The translations under genes were made by a program, and so were the position numbers. A stretch of DNA of 47,660 nt. Origin: an uncultured Lachnospiraceae bacterium. GTDB lineage: Bacteria > Bacillota > Clostridia > Lachnospirales > Lachnospiraceae. Numbering within the stretch: position 1 is the stretch's first letter; the number at the start of each line of letters is the position of its first letter. Positions 34,473 to 43,202 of this stretch are shown here, piece by piece. The notes beneath the pieces are model-generated. The model had not been told where the DNA came from. It ran no database searches and saw only the letters and a program-made list of their open reading frames with translations. Where the stretch lies: assembly GCA_902775555.1 (NCBI GenBank), contig CACYMQ010000033.1, positions 1 through 47,660 on the forward strand, written 5' to 3'.

Positions 34473-35684
34473 CTATTTAGCACCCCGTGAAAATCTTGAA
34501 TAGTATGCATGAACAAGCGGAACATACCCCAGCTTACGGATATCCGAATAACGGAAGCGATACTTGGCGTTGGTATGCCTTCCGGTTGCCAGTACACGAA
34601 AGCAATCCTGTGACAGATGATCCAGTTTTTTCAATCTTTCCACAGATGTAATATAGGGGAAAAAATGTTCGCTGAAGCTTAGTCCATGCTCCTCCGGTAT
34701 TCCATAAAAATATCTGTTCACAAAAAACGCCATCCTGCTCACGGCTTCATCTTTGGAAAGAACGCCTTCCCTGGTTTTGCGAAGGAGCCGGTCCGCCCGG
34801 TGTTTGATCCTTGTGGACGCTTTGATATAGGTGTTATCTGAAATATCCTGGAATCCGGGGGCGTATTTTATCCCAAGAAGATCAAAGTCCTTCCCGGGGG
34901 GAATGATCTCCGTCTTTTCTTCATTTGCTTCCAGTCTGAGACTATGGATCAGTTCCATAAGCTTCACCATATTTCTTTCCGCAGTCTCCCTGTCTTTGCA
35001 GATCATGCAGATGTCATCTGAATACCTGCTGCAAATAACGGAGTTCTCCTGCATAAAACGATCCACATCCTGAAGAAAGATATTCTGAAGAAATGTCACC
35101 AGAGGATTTCCGGGAAGCACGGAGGTAAATCCCTCTTCCTCTTTTCCGTTCCGGATATACCGGTTTCTTGTGATCAACCACATGATAAAGGAATATAGCT
35201 CCGGCTCGTCTGAAAGCCATTTTTGGAGTATCTCATCAAGCAACGCCGGATCTATGGATTCGCCGAAGCTGTGGATGTCGGCCTTGACAACATACATTTC
35301 CCGATCCGGATCTGTTTCCCGGATCTGTGAGTAAAGCTGCCGGATAGAGCGGTTTCGCCGAAAGGAATAAAGACTGTCCGGAAAACGGGCATCATTTTTT
35401 TCCATCATCATATAAGTCAGATACTTAAGGATCGCCTTGTTTTCAGGTGTGAAACGATATACCTTCCTTCTTCTGTTTGATTGCCCCTTCCTGAGGAAGA
35501 TCAATGTTGGAATATCAAAGAAGAAATCACCCTTTGCAAGCCGGTCCAGGTCCTGATCAAATCGATCGGACATAAGGTAATCCGACATGAACCGCATCTC
35601 TTCAGGATCACTGTCCAGCGCATCTGTCTTCCTGGTCAGGAAAGCTTCCTTCCAGCATTTCAGTTTCATTTCCGCGAAGATCAT
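34473..35684 (-). CDS. Reverse transcriptase (RNA-directed DNA polymerase)
   Basis: This 403-residue protein is a stand-alone reverse transcriptase. Motif A, VVKADIHSFGESID, has the catalytic Asp136. The motif 4 equivalent is VLPGNPLVTFLQN (residues 189-201), with PGNP where most bacterial enzymes have PQG. Motif C is YSDD (221-224), a variant of YADD with both aspartates kept. LLGIKYAP matches the primer-grip region. A thumb-like helical end follows; no maturase, HNH, protease or nitrilase domain is present. Start ATG 35684 lies four bases after the ABC gene stop, behind AAGGAAA. I cannot place it in retron, DGR, group II or known Abi classes by eye. Confidence 0.9.
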   Translation of the reverse strand: MIFAEMKLKCWKEAFLTRKTDALDSDPEEMRFMSDYLMSDRFDQDLDRLAKGDFFFDIPTLIFLRKGQSNRRRKVYRFTPENKAILKYLTYMMMEKNDARFPDSLYSFRRNRSIRQLYSQIRETDPDREMYVVKADIHSFGESIDPALLDEILQKWLSDEPELYSFIMWLITRNRYIRNGKEEEGFTSVLPGNPLVTFLQNIFLQDVDRFMQENSVICSRYSDDICMICKDRETAERNMVKLMELIHSLRLEANEEKTEIIPPGKDFDLLGIKYAPGFQDISDNTYIKASTRIKHRADRLLRKTREGVLSKDEAVSRMAFFVNRYFYGIPEEHGLSFSEHFFPYITSVERLKKLDHLSQDCFRVLATGRHTNAKYRFRYSDIRKLGYVPLVHAYYSRFSRGAK

Positions 35685-35688
35685 TTTT

Positions 35689-37866
35689 TTATTTCCTTTT
35701 CACCTGTTGTTTGCTTACCAGACGGGCAAACCTTCCATTTTTCTCCATCAGTTCGGAGTAGGAGCCCTCTTCAGCGATCACCCCATCCTCCAGCATAACG
35801 ATCCGGTCAAAGCCCGTTACTGTTGACAATCTGTGCGCAACCATGATGATCGTGCAGTTCAGATGGCTGATGCTCTCCAGAACCTGCGCCTGTGTCAGAT
35901 TGTCTAAAGCGGAGGTTGCCTCATCCAGGATCAGCACCCTGGGTTTTTTGATCAGCGCCCGCGCGATGAGGAGCCGCTGTCTCTGACCACCGGAAAAGCC
36001 ACTGGAGTTTGACTCCGAAATCTCCGTATCCAGCTTCATGGGAAGCGTGCGGATGTAATCTCCGATGGCAGCCTTGTCCACTGCGTCCCAGATCTCTTCA
36101 TCCGACACCTTGCGCCCGGCGCCGAAGACAACATTCGAGGCAATGGTTCCGGGAAATACCTTGCTGAACTGAAATACGGAACCGATCCTCTTCCTGAGGG
36201 ACTTAAGATTCAGAGTCTGTATCGGTTTTCCATCGTAGCTGATCGTTCCCTCCTGTGGAGTTTCCATTCCCAGCATAAGCTTAAGCATCGTGCTTTTGCC
36301 GCAGCCGCTTTCTCCGACGATCGCAAGCTTCTCGCCTCTGTGAATCTTAAGGGAAATGCCCCGAAGACATCCCTTCGGATCATTTTCGTAGCTGAACTTT
36401 ACATTCTCCAGATCGATGGCTCCGGTGAGCTTGCGCACATATTCCTTTGTGCCCTGCTGTTCCGTGGACGCATGGAAGATCGGCGAAGCATTTTCATACA
36501 GTGTTTTCATCAGAAATGCATTCTCCAGCATATCCGTAAGACTTGCCACCGCCGAGATGACGAGCGAATAGGAAGCGACAAAGGACAGGTAATCCTCGGA
36601 GGACAGGCCCTCGTAGATGGATGTACCAAGCAGGGCGATGGTCGCAGCCGTGGAGATCGCCGCGATGATCTCCGCATTGTATTTCAGGAAGAAGGGCTGC
36701 TGATAGGTGCGCGCCAGGATCTTTCTGTACATGCCGGCCCATTTGGCATAAACTGCATTTTCACATCCCATGCCCTTGATCCGCTGGATCCCACGGATAG
36801 CCGCATACATGAAGCCGCTGTTTTCCATGTCCACTTCCAGCAGTTCCTTTTCGTTCGCCATGTTGTTAACCGCACTGATGATGGAAGCGATGATCTTCAG
36901 AAGCAGGAAGATCAGTGCCGGAAGAAAGAGCGCCGGTGCCATTCTGTTCATCTGGAACAGGTAGACCACGGAGAAAAGCACATCCAGCAGTACATCCATA
37001 TAAAAGCTGAGGATCATGTCCGAGAGCCTTCCGCAGCTGTTGATCCGCTTCGACAGCTTGCCGGAGGAGGTTTTCCCGAAGAAATCCCTGTCCAGATGAA
37101 GAACTCTGGCCATGACGGCAGACTGCATCTTCCTGGATATCCGGATCTTCGTTTCTGAGAGAAAAAGCGTTTTGACCATGGACAGGAAACCCCGGATAAT
37201 GCTGACCAGAAGAAAGACCAGCATCATCGTAAGGAGGAGGGACACTTTGCTCTCACCCATCGGGATATAGGCCTTATACACCCATCGGCTGATGATCGGG
37301 AGGAACAGTCCGAGGCCGGCAACCAGTGCTGCCGCCAGCAGAAGCCGGAAGATGTCCGAGAAGGTCAGGGATTTCAGAACGTTCCGGCGAAATGTGGCGT
37401 GGACGCCTTCCCGCTCCTCCAACGGCCGCTGAAAGATATAGCACCCCTTCTTCAGACTTCTGCAGTATTTTTTGGATGCGTATCCGCCGCTGGCATCATG
37501 CGGGCAGAAATAACGGTAGCCCACCAGCGTCGGGGTCAGGGCGACAGCCTTGCCGTCTTCGCGGAAGGCAAGGATATATTCTGTCCGGGCTCCCGAGAAG
37601 GTCTCCACGGATTCCTCGTAATCGTACATCATGCCCAGCGGATCCAGCATCATTTCCAGCATTTCATCCACATTTCGAAGCCCGTACAGCCTGTCCATCT
37701 GAATCCCGAATTTACTCAGAATGTAAAGCACGGTTGTCTGGGCATCGTCAACGCCTTCCTCCAGCTTGATCATCGCCTTGTCATTCACCAGGGATTCGTC
37801 TGCATACTGCTCGTATTTTCGATTGTCTTCTTCTTTTTTTCTAATGGCTTTCGAATAAAGTCCCAT
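35689..37866 (-). CDS. NHLM-type peptide exporter, ABC transporter (ABC2-like)
   Basis: This 725-residue ABC exporter half has a soluble N-terminal domain (about 1-160), a six-helix membrane domain (about 170-470) and a C-terminal ATPase. Walker A is GESGCGKSTMLKLM, the signature SGGQRQRLLIARAL and Walker B VLILDEATSALD. The soluble N-terminal domain (DYEESVETFSGARTEYILAF, GKAVALTP) is like that of the second ABC protein in NHLM bacteriocin export systems, which lacks a peptidase. ATG 37866 follows the upstream exporter stop by 11 bases. The pair likely forms a heterodimer. Confidence 0.88.
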   Translation of the reverse strand: MGLYSKAIRKKEEDNRKYEQYADESLVNDKAMIKLEEGVDDAQTTVLYILSKFGIQMDRLYGLRNVDEMLEMMLDPLGMMYDYEESVETFSGARTEYILAFREDGKAVALTPTLVGYRYFCPHDASGGYASKKYCRSLKKGCYIFQRPLEEREGVHATFRRNVLKSLTFSDIFRLLLAAALVAGLGLFLPIISRWVYKAYIPMGESKVSLLLTMMLVFLLVSIIRGFLSMVKTLFLSETKIRISRKMQSAVMARVLHLDRDFFGKTSSGKLSKRINSCGRLSDMILSFYMDVLLDVLFSVVYLFQMNRMAPALFLPALIFLLLKIIASIISAVNNMANEKELLEVDMENSGFMYAAIRGIQRIKGMGCENAVYAKWAGMYRKILARTYQQPFFLKYNAEIIAAISTAATIALLGTSIYEGLSSEDYLSFVASYSLVISAVASLTDMLENAFLMKTLYENASPIFHASTEQQGTKEYVRKLTGAIDLENVKFSYENDPKGCLRGISLKIHRGEKLAIVGESGCGKSTMLKLMLGMETPQEGTISYDGKPIQTLNLKSLRKRIGSVFQFSKVFPGTIASNVVFGAGRKVSDEEIWDAVDKAAIGDYIRTLPMKLDTEISESNSSGFSGGQRQRLLIARALIKKPRVLILDEATSALDNLTQAQVLESISHLNCTIIMVAHRLSTVTGFDRIVMLEDGVIAEEGSYSELMEKNGRFARLVSKQQVKRK

Positions 37867-37877
37867 AGTATCCCTCG

Positions 37878-40025
37878 TTATTGTGCACCGATCAGGTTTC
37901 TGTACAGGCCTTCCTCGGCATATAGTTCGTCATGGGTTCCTTCCTGAACGACCCGGCCGTGATCCATAACATAGATACGGTCGCAATCCACAATGGTCGA
38001 TAACCGGTGAGCCACGATGATACAGGTGGTTCCTTTATCCCGGATGGACCGGATCACTTTATCTTCCGTCAGGGCATCCAAGGCAGAGGTGAATTCATCC
38101 AGGAACAGCAGACTTGGTTCATGCGCCAGCGCGCGGGCCAGCTCCAGCCGTTGAAGCTCGCCACCGGAGAAATTCTTTCCGTTCTCCAGCATCCTTGCTC
38201 CGAAATCCTGCGGTTCCTTTTCGATCCGCTTTTGGATCTGTGCATCCCGGGCAGCCAGGATCACCTCGTAATCCTCTATGGTATTATCCCACATCCGGAT
38301 ATTGTTGTAGATTGAATCATCAAACATGACGGTTTCCTGATCCACGGTGGTTATAGATGAATGGAACACCACATCCGGAATCTCGTTCCGGTGCTTTCCG
38401 GAATAGAGGATCTCGCCGGATTCTGCAGAATATAGATCTGCCAGGATCTTCAGAAGAGTACTCTTGCCGCAGCCGGTGGGACCGACGATCGCCACCATCT
38501 GGCCGGGTTCTACCGAAATACTCACATCATTTACCGCCAGATCGTCTCCCTGGAAATACCGGTAACAGATATTTCTGGCAAGAAGACTTCCTTCCAGCTT
38601 GTTCAATGCAGCATCCTCAACATCCGGAAGCGGGATCTGCTTTTTCTCCCCGCGCCGGTTAATATCATTTACCCGTTCGATATTTGTCCGCATTTTCTGC
38701 AGGGAACCCACAGTGTTCAGACAATTATTCAAGGAAGATACCATACTGTTCAGCACCGTCTGGAACAGTGACATCATGCCAAGGGTGAAGCTTCCGTGAA
38801 CGATAAAATAAGCCCCCAGAAACAGCTGTACAGCCTGCAGAAGGTAATTATTCAGATTGGAAGCAAAGGAGGTCCATCCGGTGATCCTGGCGCTGGTCAG
38901 CCTGTTGTCGCACACCTGCAGCTGCGAATCAAACCAGATGTTGTAAAAATCCCTCTCTGCCCCTGTGGTCTTTATGGTATCGATCATATTAAGGCCGTTC
39001 AGAACAGAGGTATTTAATGATCCCGTATTCGTAGTCATGCTCTTGGCGGCAATCGCATTTTTCTGCTGAAACTTCACTGTGATCACGATATTAATCACGA
39101 CGATCAGAAGACAGATGGACGCTAATATCGAATTGTAGCTCATCATGAAAAAGATGTAGATGAAGGTCATAACCGCATCGATCACCCGGGGAACAAGAGT
39201 TTTGATAATGGAATTATCAAGCCTGACATTGTTATCCAGCCGGGACAGCAGCTCCCCTGTGCTGTACTGTTCGAAGAATGTAAGCGGCTGGCGGAACATT
39301 TTTTTGAAAAGCCGGCTGCCCGAATGGGCGGACAGATCTCGGCTGGACTTGCTGATCAGCCGTGTTTTCAGCATTCCCGCAAAAGTATGGAGAGCAAGAA
39401 TAAAAAGATAGAGACCAAGCATCAGCTGCCAGGTGATCTCCTTAGCAGATCCGTTTCCGCCGGGGGAAAGGAAGGTATCGATGGTATTCTTCTGGAGCCT
39501 GGCCATGAGCAGATTCAGCAGCACGGCAACGATCGTAAGAAAACTAAGTATGATCATCGTTTTCTTAAGAAAATGAATGCGGTCTCCGATCAGCTGAAGC
39601 AGGGATTCTCTCTTTCCGCCCGGCTTGAATTCGCTGTTTGGGGAAAGCGCGATGATCTTCCCCGAGTACAGCTCCAGAAACCGATCCTTTTGGAGCTTAT
39701 ATTCTCCTTTGGCCGGATCAACTACCGAAACCAGATCCTTCTTAATGGATTTGATAATGACATAGTATCTCCGCTTCCACAGCGCAAGCAGCGGAAATGT
39801 CCTGCCTTCGAGTTCTCCGGCTTCGACTTTTTCCACCCTTCCATCCAGACCGAAGGATGCTGCGGCAGCGATGATCTGCTCCGGACTGGAACCATTTCTG
39901 GAAGTTACGCACTTCTCCCGGAGTTCCTCCATTGGAACATTTCTTTTATAGAAACCAAGCATCATGCTCAGCGCCGCTGCGCCATTTTCGCCCGGTTGCA
40001 TTTGTATGACTACAGGTATCCTCAT
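37878..40025 (-). CDS. NHLM-type peptide exporter with degenerate C39 peptidase domain (ABC1-like)
   Basis: This 715-residue protein has an N-terminal C39 double-glycine-peptidase fold (1-135), six membrane helices (about 165-450) and an ATPase (Walker A GPTGCGKSTLLKIL, signature FSGGELQRLELARAL, Walker B LLFLDEFTSALD). In active C39 domains the motif QMExxECG carries the catalytic Cys. Here it reads QMQPGENG: Gln8 is kept but Cys is Asn14. The catalytic His is replaced by Tyr87 (RRYYVII), while Asp103 (DPAKG) remains. The peptidase is therefore predicted inactive. ATG 40025 behind AAGGAGAAGGGG is preferred over 40058. Confidence 0.88.
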   Translation of the reverse strand: MRIPVVIQMQPGENGAAALSMMLGFYKRNVPMEELREKCVTSRNGSSPEQIIAAAASFGLDGRVEKVEAGELEGRTFPLLALWKRRYYVIIKSIKKDLVSVVDPAKGEYKLQKDRFLELYSGKIIALSPNSEFKPGGKRESLLQLIGDRIHFLKKTMIILSFLTIVAVLLNLLMARLQKNTIDTFLSPGGNGSAKEITWQLMLGLYLFILALHTFAGMLKTRLISKSSRDLSAHSGSRLFKKMFRQPLTFFEQYSTGELLSRLDNNVRLDNSIIKTLVPRVIDAVMTFIYIFFMMSYNSILASICLLIVVINIVITVKFQQKNAIAAKSMTTNTGSLNTSVLNGLNMIDTIKTTGAERDFYNIWFDSQLQVCDNRLTSARITGWTSFASNLNNYLLQAVQLFLGAYFIVHGSFTLGMMSLFQTVLNSMVSSLNNCLNTVGSLQKMRTNIERVNDINRRGEKKQIPLPDVEDAALNKLEGSLLARNICYRYFQGDDLAVNDVSISVEPGQMVAIVGPTGCGKSTLLKILADLYSAESGEILYSGKHRNEIPDVVFHSSITTVDQETVMFDDSIYNNIRMWDNTIEDYEVILAARDAQIQKRIEKEPQDFGARMLENGKNFSGGELQRLELARALAHEPSLLFLDEFTSALDALTEDKVIRSIRDKGTTCIIVAHRLSTIVDCDRIYVMDHGRVVQEGTHDELYAEEGLYRNLIGAQ

Positions 40026-40061
40026 ACGCTTCCCCTTCTCCTTTTTCCTGCCTGCCATGCC

Positions 40062-40100
40062 CGAATGCCTTCGGCATTCGCGTCGCCGCTTCGCGTCGGT
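40062..40100. repeat. Palindromic element before the exporter gene
   Basis: CGAATGCC-TTC-GGCATTCG (40062-40080) is a perfect 8-bp hairpin followed by a second GC-rich partial palindrome (CGCCGCTTCGCG). It lies in the 5' leader of the exporter-RT operon and could be a REP-type repeat or a regulatory hairpin. Confidence 0.6.
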
Positions 40101-40111
40101 ATCCCGTAGCT

Positions 40112-40140
40112 ATTGTACCGCGTTCCTTTTTTTGCCGCAA
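40112..40140 (-). promoter_or_regulatory. Promoter of the exporter-RT operon
   Basis: On the minus strand TTGCGG (40140-40135), a 17-base spacer and TACAAT (40117-40112). The leader of about 85 bases to ATG 40025 contains the palindrome at 40062. Confidence 0.62.
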
Positions 40141-40208
40141 CAACGAAGTCATTTTCTGTAAAGGCAATTTAAGAGTAAGCGGCACCTGTGACTTCTTTAA
40201 GAAATCCG

Positions 40209-40237
40209 TTGTAATCCAACGTGTTTTTTGCTATATT
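40209..40237 (+). promoter_or_regulatory. Possible divergent promoter
   Basis: TTGTAA (40209-40214), a 17-base spacer and TATATT (40232-40237). It points to the small open frames and the truncated surface protein. Confidence 0.4.
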
Positions 40238-40249
40238 GTAACAGGGAAA

Positions 40250-40417
40250 ATGTACGTTGATACGGAATTACATTCTGATGATGAAATCATTCCGGGAAGT
40301 ATAAAGAAAGGGTTTCACAGGTATGCAGATTTTTACTATGCTCAAGCAAGCAGGCAAGCAGGGCATAACTGCGCCTTTTTTTCGATATCCGAAACTGAAT
40401 ATGATCGAGATGAATAA
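40250..40417 (+). CDS. Small open reading frame at a recombination junction
   Basis: A 55-codon frame, MYVDTELHSDDEIIPG to SETEYDRDE, has AGGG close to its ATG. It directly follows the possible promoter at 40209, leaving almost no leader. A second 58-codon frame (40323-40499, MQIFTMLKQAGKQG) overlaps it. Neither resembles a known protein. They may be chance frames or remnants of the gene that lost its other parts here. Confidence 0.25.
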   Translation: MYVDTELHSDDEIIPGSIKKGFHRYADFYYAQASRQAGHNCAFFSISETEYDRDE

Positions 40418-40452
40418 CCGTCGGATAAAGGGGTACCAGCCCCTTGATCTGA

Positions 40453-42030
40453 TGGTTTTCTTTATCCAGAGGTCCATCCTGGGATTCCATAGCAATTAAC
40501 GGTTCACTTACTATCAACGGCGGAACTTGGACTTCTGACGGAATAAGTATAGAAGGAACGAGTTCTGATAAGGACTGTCTTACGATCAATGGTGGAAATA
40601 TCAATGTTGGTGGCTTTAATAGTTCAATTGATATAAGGGAAGGCAAATGCAGCATCAATGGTGGTCAGGTTTATCTGAGTGATTCTAACAAAGACCCGGT
40701 AATAAGGTTAAATACTTCAAATGATACAATTTCTTTGGGCTACTCAAAACCTACTGACTTCATTTACGCAGGATATAGATTATCATCACAGGCGAATGTA
40801 AGCGTTGCTGACGGTATGGTCTTTACAGACGGAACGAATACATTTGATTCTAATACACCTTCTGATACGCTGTACTATCTCAGTGATGTTAAGCTTACTC
40901 CTGCAAACGCCCATAGTATTACGGTAGCGTCCTCTGAAAACGGAACCATTACCACAAACGCTAACGAAAAGGAGTTTGAAGGTGAAACCGTAACCTTGAC
41001 CGTGACACCTGATGAAGGCTATCAGCTGTATTCGATTACAGCAGTAAAAACAGGTGACGCGGATAATGCAGTATCTGTAAGCGGTACAGGAAGTTCCCGG
41101 ACATTCACTATGCCGGATTATGACGTTACTGTGACCGCAACGTTTGGTCCAATAATAACAGAACCGGTCATCAACGGCCACACCCTTCTTCTTTCCAGTG
41201 AGATCGGCGTCCAGTTTAAGGTGACGGTTCCGGAGGACTTTGACGTCACCGGAAGCAGGATGGATTTCTCTGTATCGGACGGGAAGACGGAGAGCATGGA
41301 GATTACAAAGGCTTCAAAGATCGAAGGTCAGAATGCTTACTGGTTTACCTGCTATATCAATGCTCTGGAGCTGGCCGATACCATAACGGCGACCTATCAT
41401 TACGCAGCGGACGGGGAGATCGAAGGAACTTATTCTGCTCTGACATATATCAATACGATAAAAGCTACCTGGCCGAATGAGGAAAAGCTGATTGCCCTGG
41501 TGAATGCGATTCAGGATTATGGTTATTACCTGCAAAATTCCGGATGGACGGATAACCTGACGCACACATCGATCGAAGCGGCGACGGTACTTGGCGCGGA
41601 GAAGGTGGAATCCGCCAAAACGGGTGCCGGCGGATATCAGATCATCAGGACGCTGGCGGACTCGGGAATCGCGGATGTAAAGTATTCTCTGAGACTGAAC
41701 GAAAAGACGGTTATCAATATTTACGTTGCGCCGGAAGGGGACGTGACCATTTCATCCGTGAATGCTACGGCGAAAGGCAGCTGTGTGATCGACGGAAAGA
41801 CCTACTATCAATATGACACGGACAAAATAGCCGCGGATCATCTTGGAGATACAAAGACGATCACCGTGACCACGAGCTCAGGAATGGCAACGATCCAGGT
41901 GTCGGCGCTGTCATATGTGTATGCGATCCTGAGCAGCGATTCATTTAACGATGCCCAGAAGCTGGCCATGACGGCTTATTATGAGTATTTCAGAACAACG
42001 CAGGAATATGTAGCGTCTTTGTCGGATTGA
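40453..42030 (+). pseudogene. 5'-truncated surface protein with beta-helix repeats and shared C-terminal domain
   Basis: The frame opens at 40453 directly in repeated beta-strand sequence (SLTINGGTWTSDG, CLTINGGNINVGG, CSINGGQVYLSD), typical of a parallel beta-helix, with no start or signal peptide; the first ATG is 40735. A domain of about 70 residues with VTLTVTPDEGYQLYSI and FTMPDYDVTVTATF (InlB B-repeat-like) follows. The last 290 residues (from GHTLLLSSEIGVQFKV) match the end of the protein at 29586-32042 block by block. The 5' end has been lost, so it is probably non-functional unless an upstream start is used. The kinase-like gene follows 40 bases later. Confidence 0.78.
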
Positions 42031-42069
42031 TATCCGCTAAGGCAAAAAAAGATTGGGAGGTATTCACTT

Positions 42070-42825
42070 GTGGATGCGGTGTATCGAATTGCAGATACGG
42101 TAATAGCTGTTCGATCGATCCATCCATTGATTCATGAAATGTGTAAAGATTATCGGGTGGAAGCAGTACCGGATCTTTATGTGAGTATGGAACAGGCGGA
42201 TATCGATTTTGAACGGCAGAGATCCGCACGGGAGGATGCAGCGGAGGGGATTCCGGTTCGCGAGTTTCCGGATGATTACCTGGAGACACTGGCGGTGTAC
42301 CGGAAGATCGCTGAGTGGATGCCGACGCAGGATACGATCCTTTTTCATGGTTCGTGCATTGCGGTAGACGGTGAAGGATATCTCTTTACGGCAAAGAGCG
42401 GAACAGGGAAAAGTACCCATACAAGGCTGTGGAGACAGCTTTTTGGTGATCGGGCTGTGATGGTGAATGACGATAAACCGCTGATCCGTGCAGAGAGTCT
42501 CGGCGGCAATTCCGGAAGAGCGGTGGTTTACGGGACTCCGTGGGACGGAAAGCACAGATTGAGTTCGAATACGTCAGTTCCTCTCAAAGGTCTGTGTATT
42601 CTGGAACGCGCAGAGGAAAATGTCATCCGCAGGATAACGAAGGAAGAAGTGCTGCCCATGCTGGTGCAGCAGACTTATCGCCCGGCAGATCCGTCGGCCA
42701 TGGTGAAGACCATGGAGCTGATCGACCGGCTGAGCAGGGACGCCCTGTTATATCGCATGGGCTGCAACATGGATATCAGCGCCGCAGAGATGGCATGGCG
42801 TGTCATGTCTGTTGCTTCATCCTGA
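42070..42825 (+). CDS. HPr-kinase-like P-loop protein
   Basis: This 251-residue protein has an N-terminal domain of about 90 residues and an HPrK/PEPCK-like kinase core. The P-loop AKSGTGKSTHTRLW lies near residues 113-126, and VNDDKPLI and GTPWDGKHRLS are typical further motifs. Related proteins in paeninodin-type lasso peptide clusters phosphorylate the peptide; the substrate here is unknown. The start is GTG 42070, behind GGGAGG. A copy of only its N-terminal third lies at 32859. It opens the cassette with pqqD-like, signal peptidase, ABC and nucleotidyltransferase genes. Confidence 0.82.
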   Translation: MDAVYRIADTVIAVRSIHPLIHEMCKDYRVEAVPDLYVSMEQADIDFERQRSAREDAAEGIPVREFPDDYLETLAVYRKIAEWMPTQDTILFHGSCIAVDGEGYLFTAKSGTGKSTHTRLWRQLFGDRAVMVNDDKPLIRAESLGGNSGRAVVYGTPWDGKHRLSSNTSVPLKGLCILERAEENVIRRITKEEVLPMLVQQTYRPADPSAMVKTMELIDRLSRDALLYRMGCNMDISAAEMAWRVMSVASS

Positions 42826-42834
42826 ACCATTCAT

Positions 42835-42911
42835 GTCATCCTGAGGAGCTATGCGACGAAGGATCCTGATAACTGATATGTCATCCTGAGGAGCCATGCG
42901 ACGAAGGATCC
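42835..42911. repeat. Dispersed intergenic repeat, locus 4 (two direct copies)
   Basis: Two direct copies (42835-42865 and 42880-42911) with the variant centre GTCATCCTGAGGAGC and CGACGAAGGATCC lie in the gap between the kinase-like and PqqD-like genes. Confidence 0.85.
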
Positions 42912-42941
42912 TGAAAACGGATATGAGAAATGAGGGTGGTT

Positions 42942-43202
42942 ATGAAATTAAAAAAAGAATTCATCGTCCATGATACCGGAGCGGAAAGTCTGCTGGTTCC
43001 CACGGGAAATGCGAATTTCGCAGGTCTGGTTAAGGGAAATAAAACACTGGGAACGATCCTGGAATTATTGAAGAAAGAGCGAACGGAAAAGGAGATCGTT
43101 TCTGAGATGTGCAAGCGATATGATGCACCGGAGGATGTGATCAAAGCGGATGTGAAGAAAGCAATCGCGGAGCTTCGGAGGATCGGGGCGATTGAAGAGT
43201 GA
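42942..43202 (+). CDS. PqqD-like peptide chaperone (RRE fold)
   Basis: This 86-residue protein has the PqqD/RRE pattern: an N-terminal strand region (KKEFIVHDTGAESLLVP), FAGLVKGNKTLGTILELL, then a winged-helix part ending AIAELRRIGAIEE. PqqD-like proteins present a precursor peptide's leader to modifying enzymes; in lasso clusters the equivalent is B1. No radical SAM or cyclase gene is near. ATG 42942 with GAGGGTGG is chosen over ATG 42930. It overlaps the next gene by 11 bases. Confidence 0.82.
   Translation: MKLKKEFIVHDTGAESLLVPTGNANFAGLVKGNKTLGTILELLKKERTEKEIVSEMCKRYDAPEDVIKADVKKAIAELRRIGAIEE

Noticed and set aside
34336-35684. Diversity-generating retroelement
   Set aside because: The RT lacks the DGR-type SQ motif 4 (it has PGNP), and I found no template/variable repeat pair with adenine-specific differences around it.
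40323-40499. 58-codon frame MQIFTMLKQAG as a precursor peptide for the NHLM exporter
   Set aside because: Opposite strand, no double-glycine motif, no strong ribosome site, and it overlaps another frame at a recombination junction.
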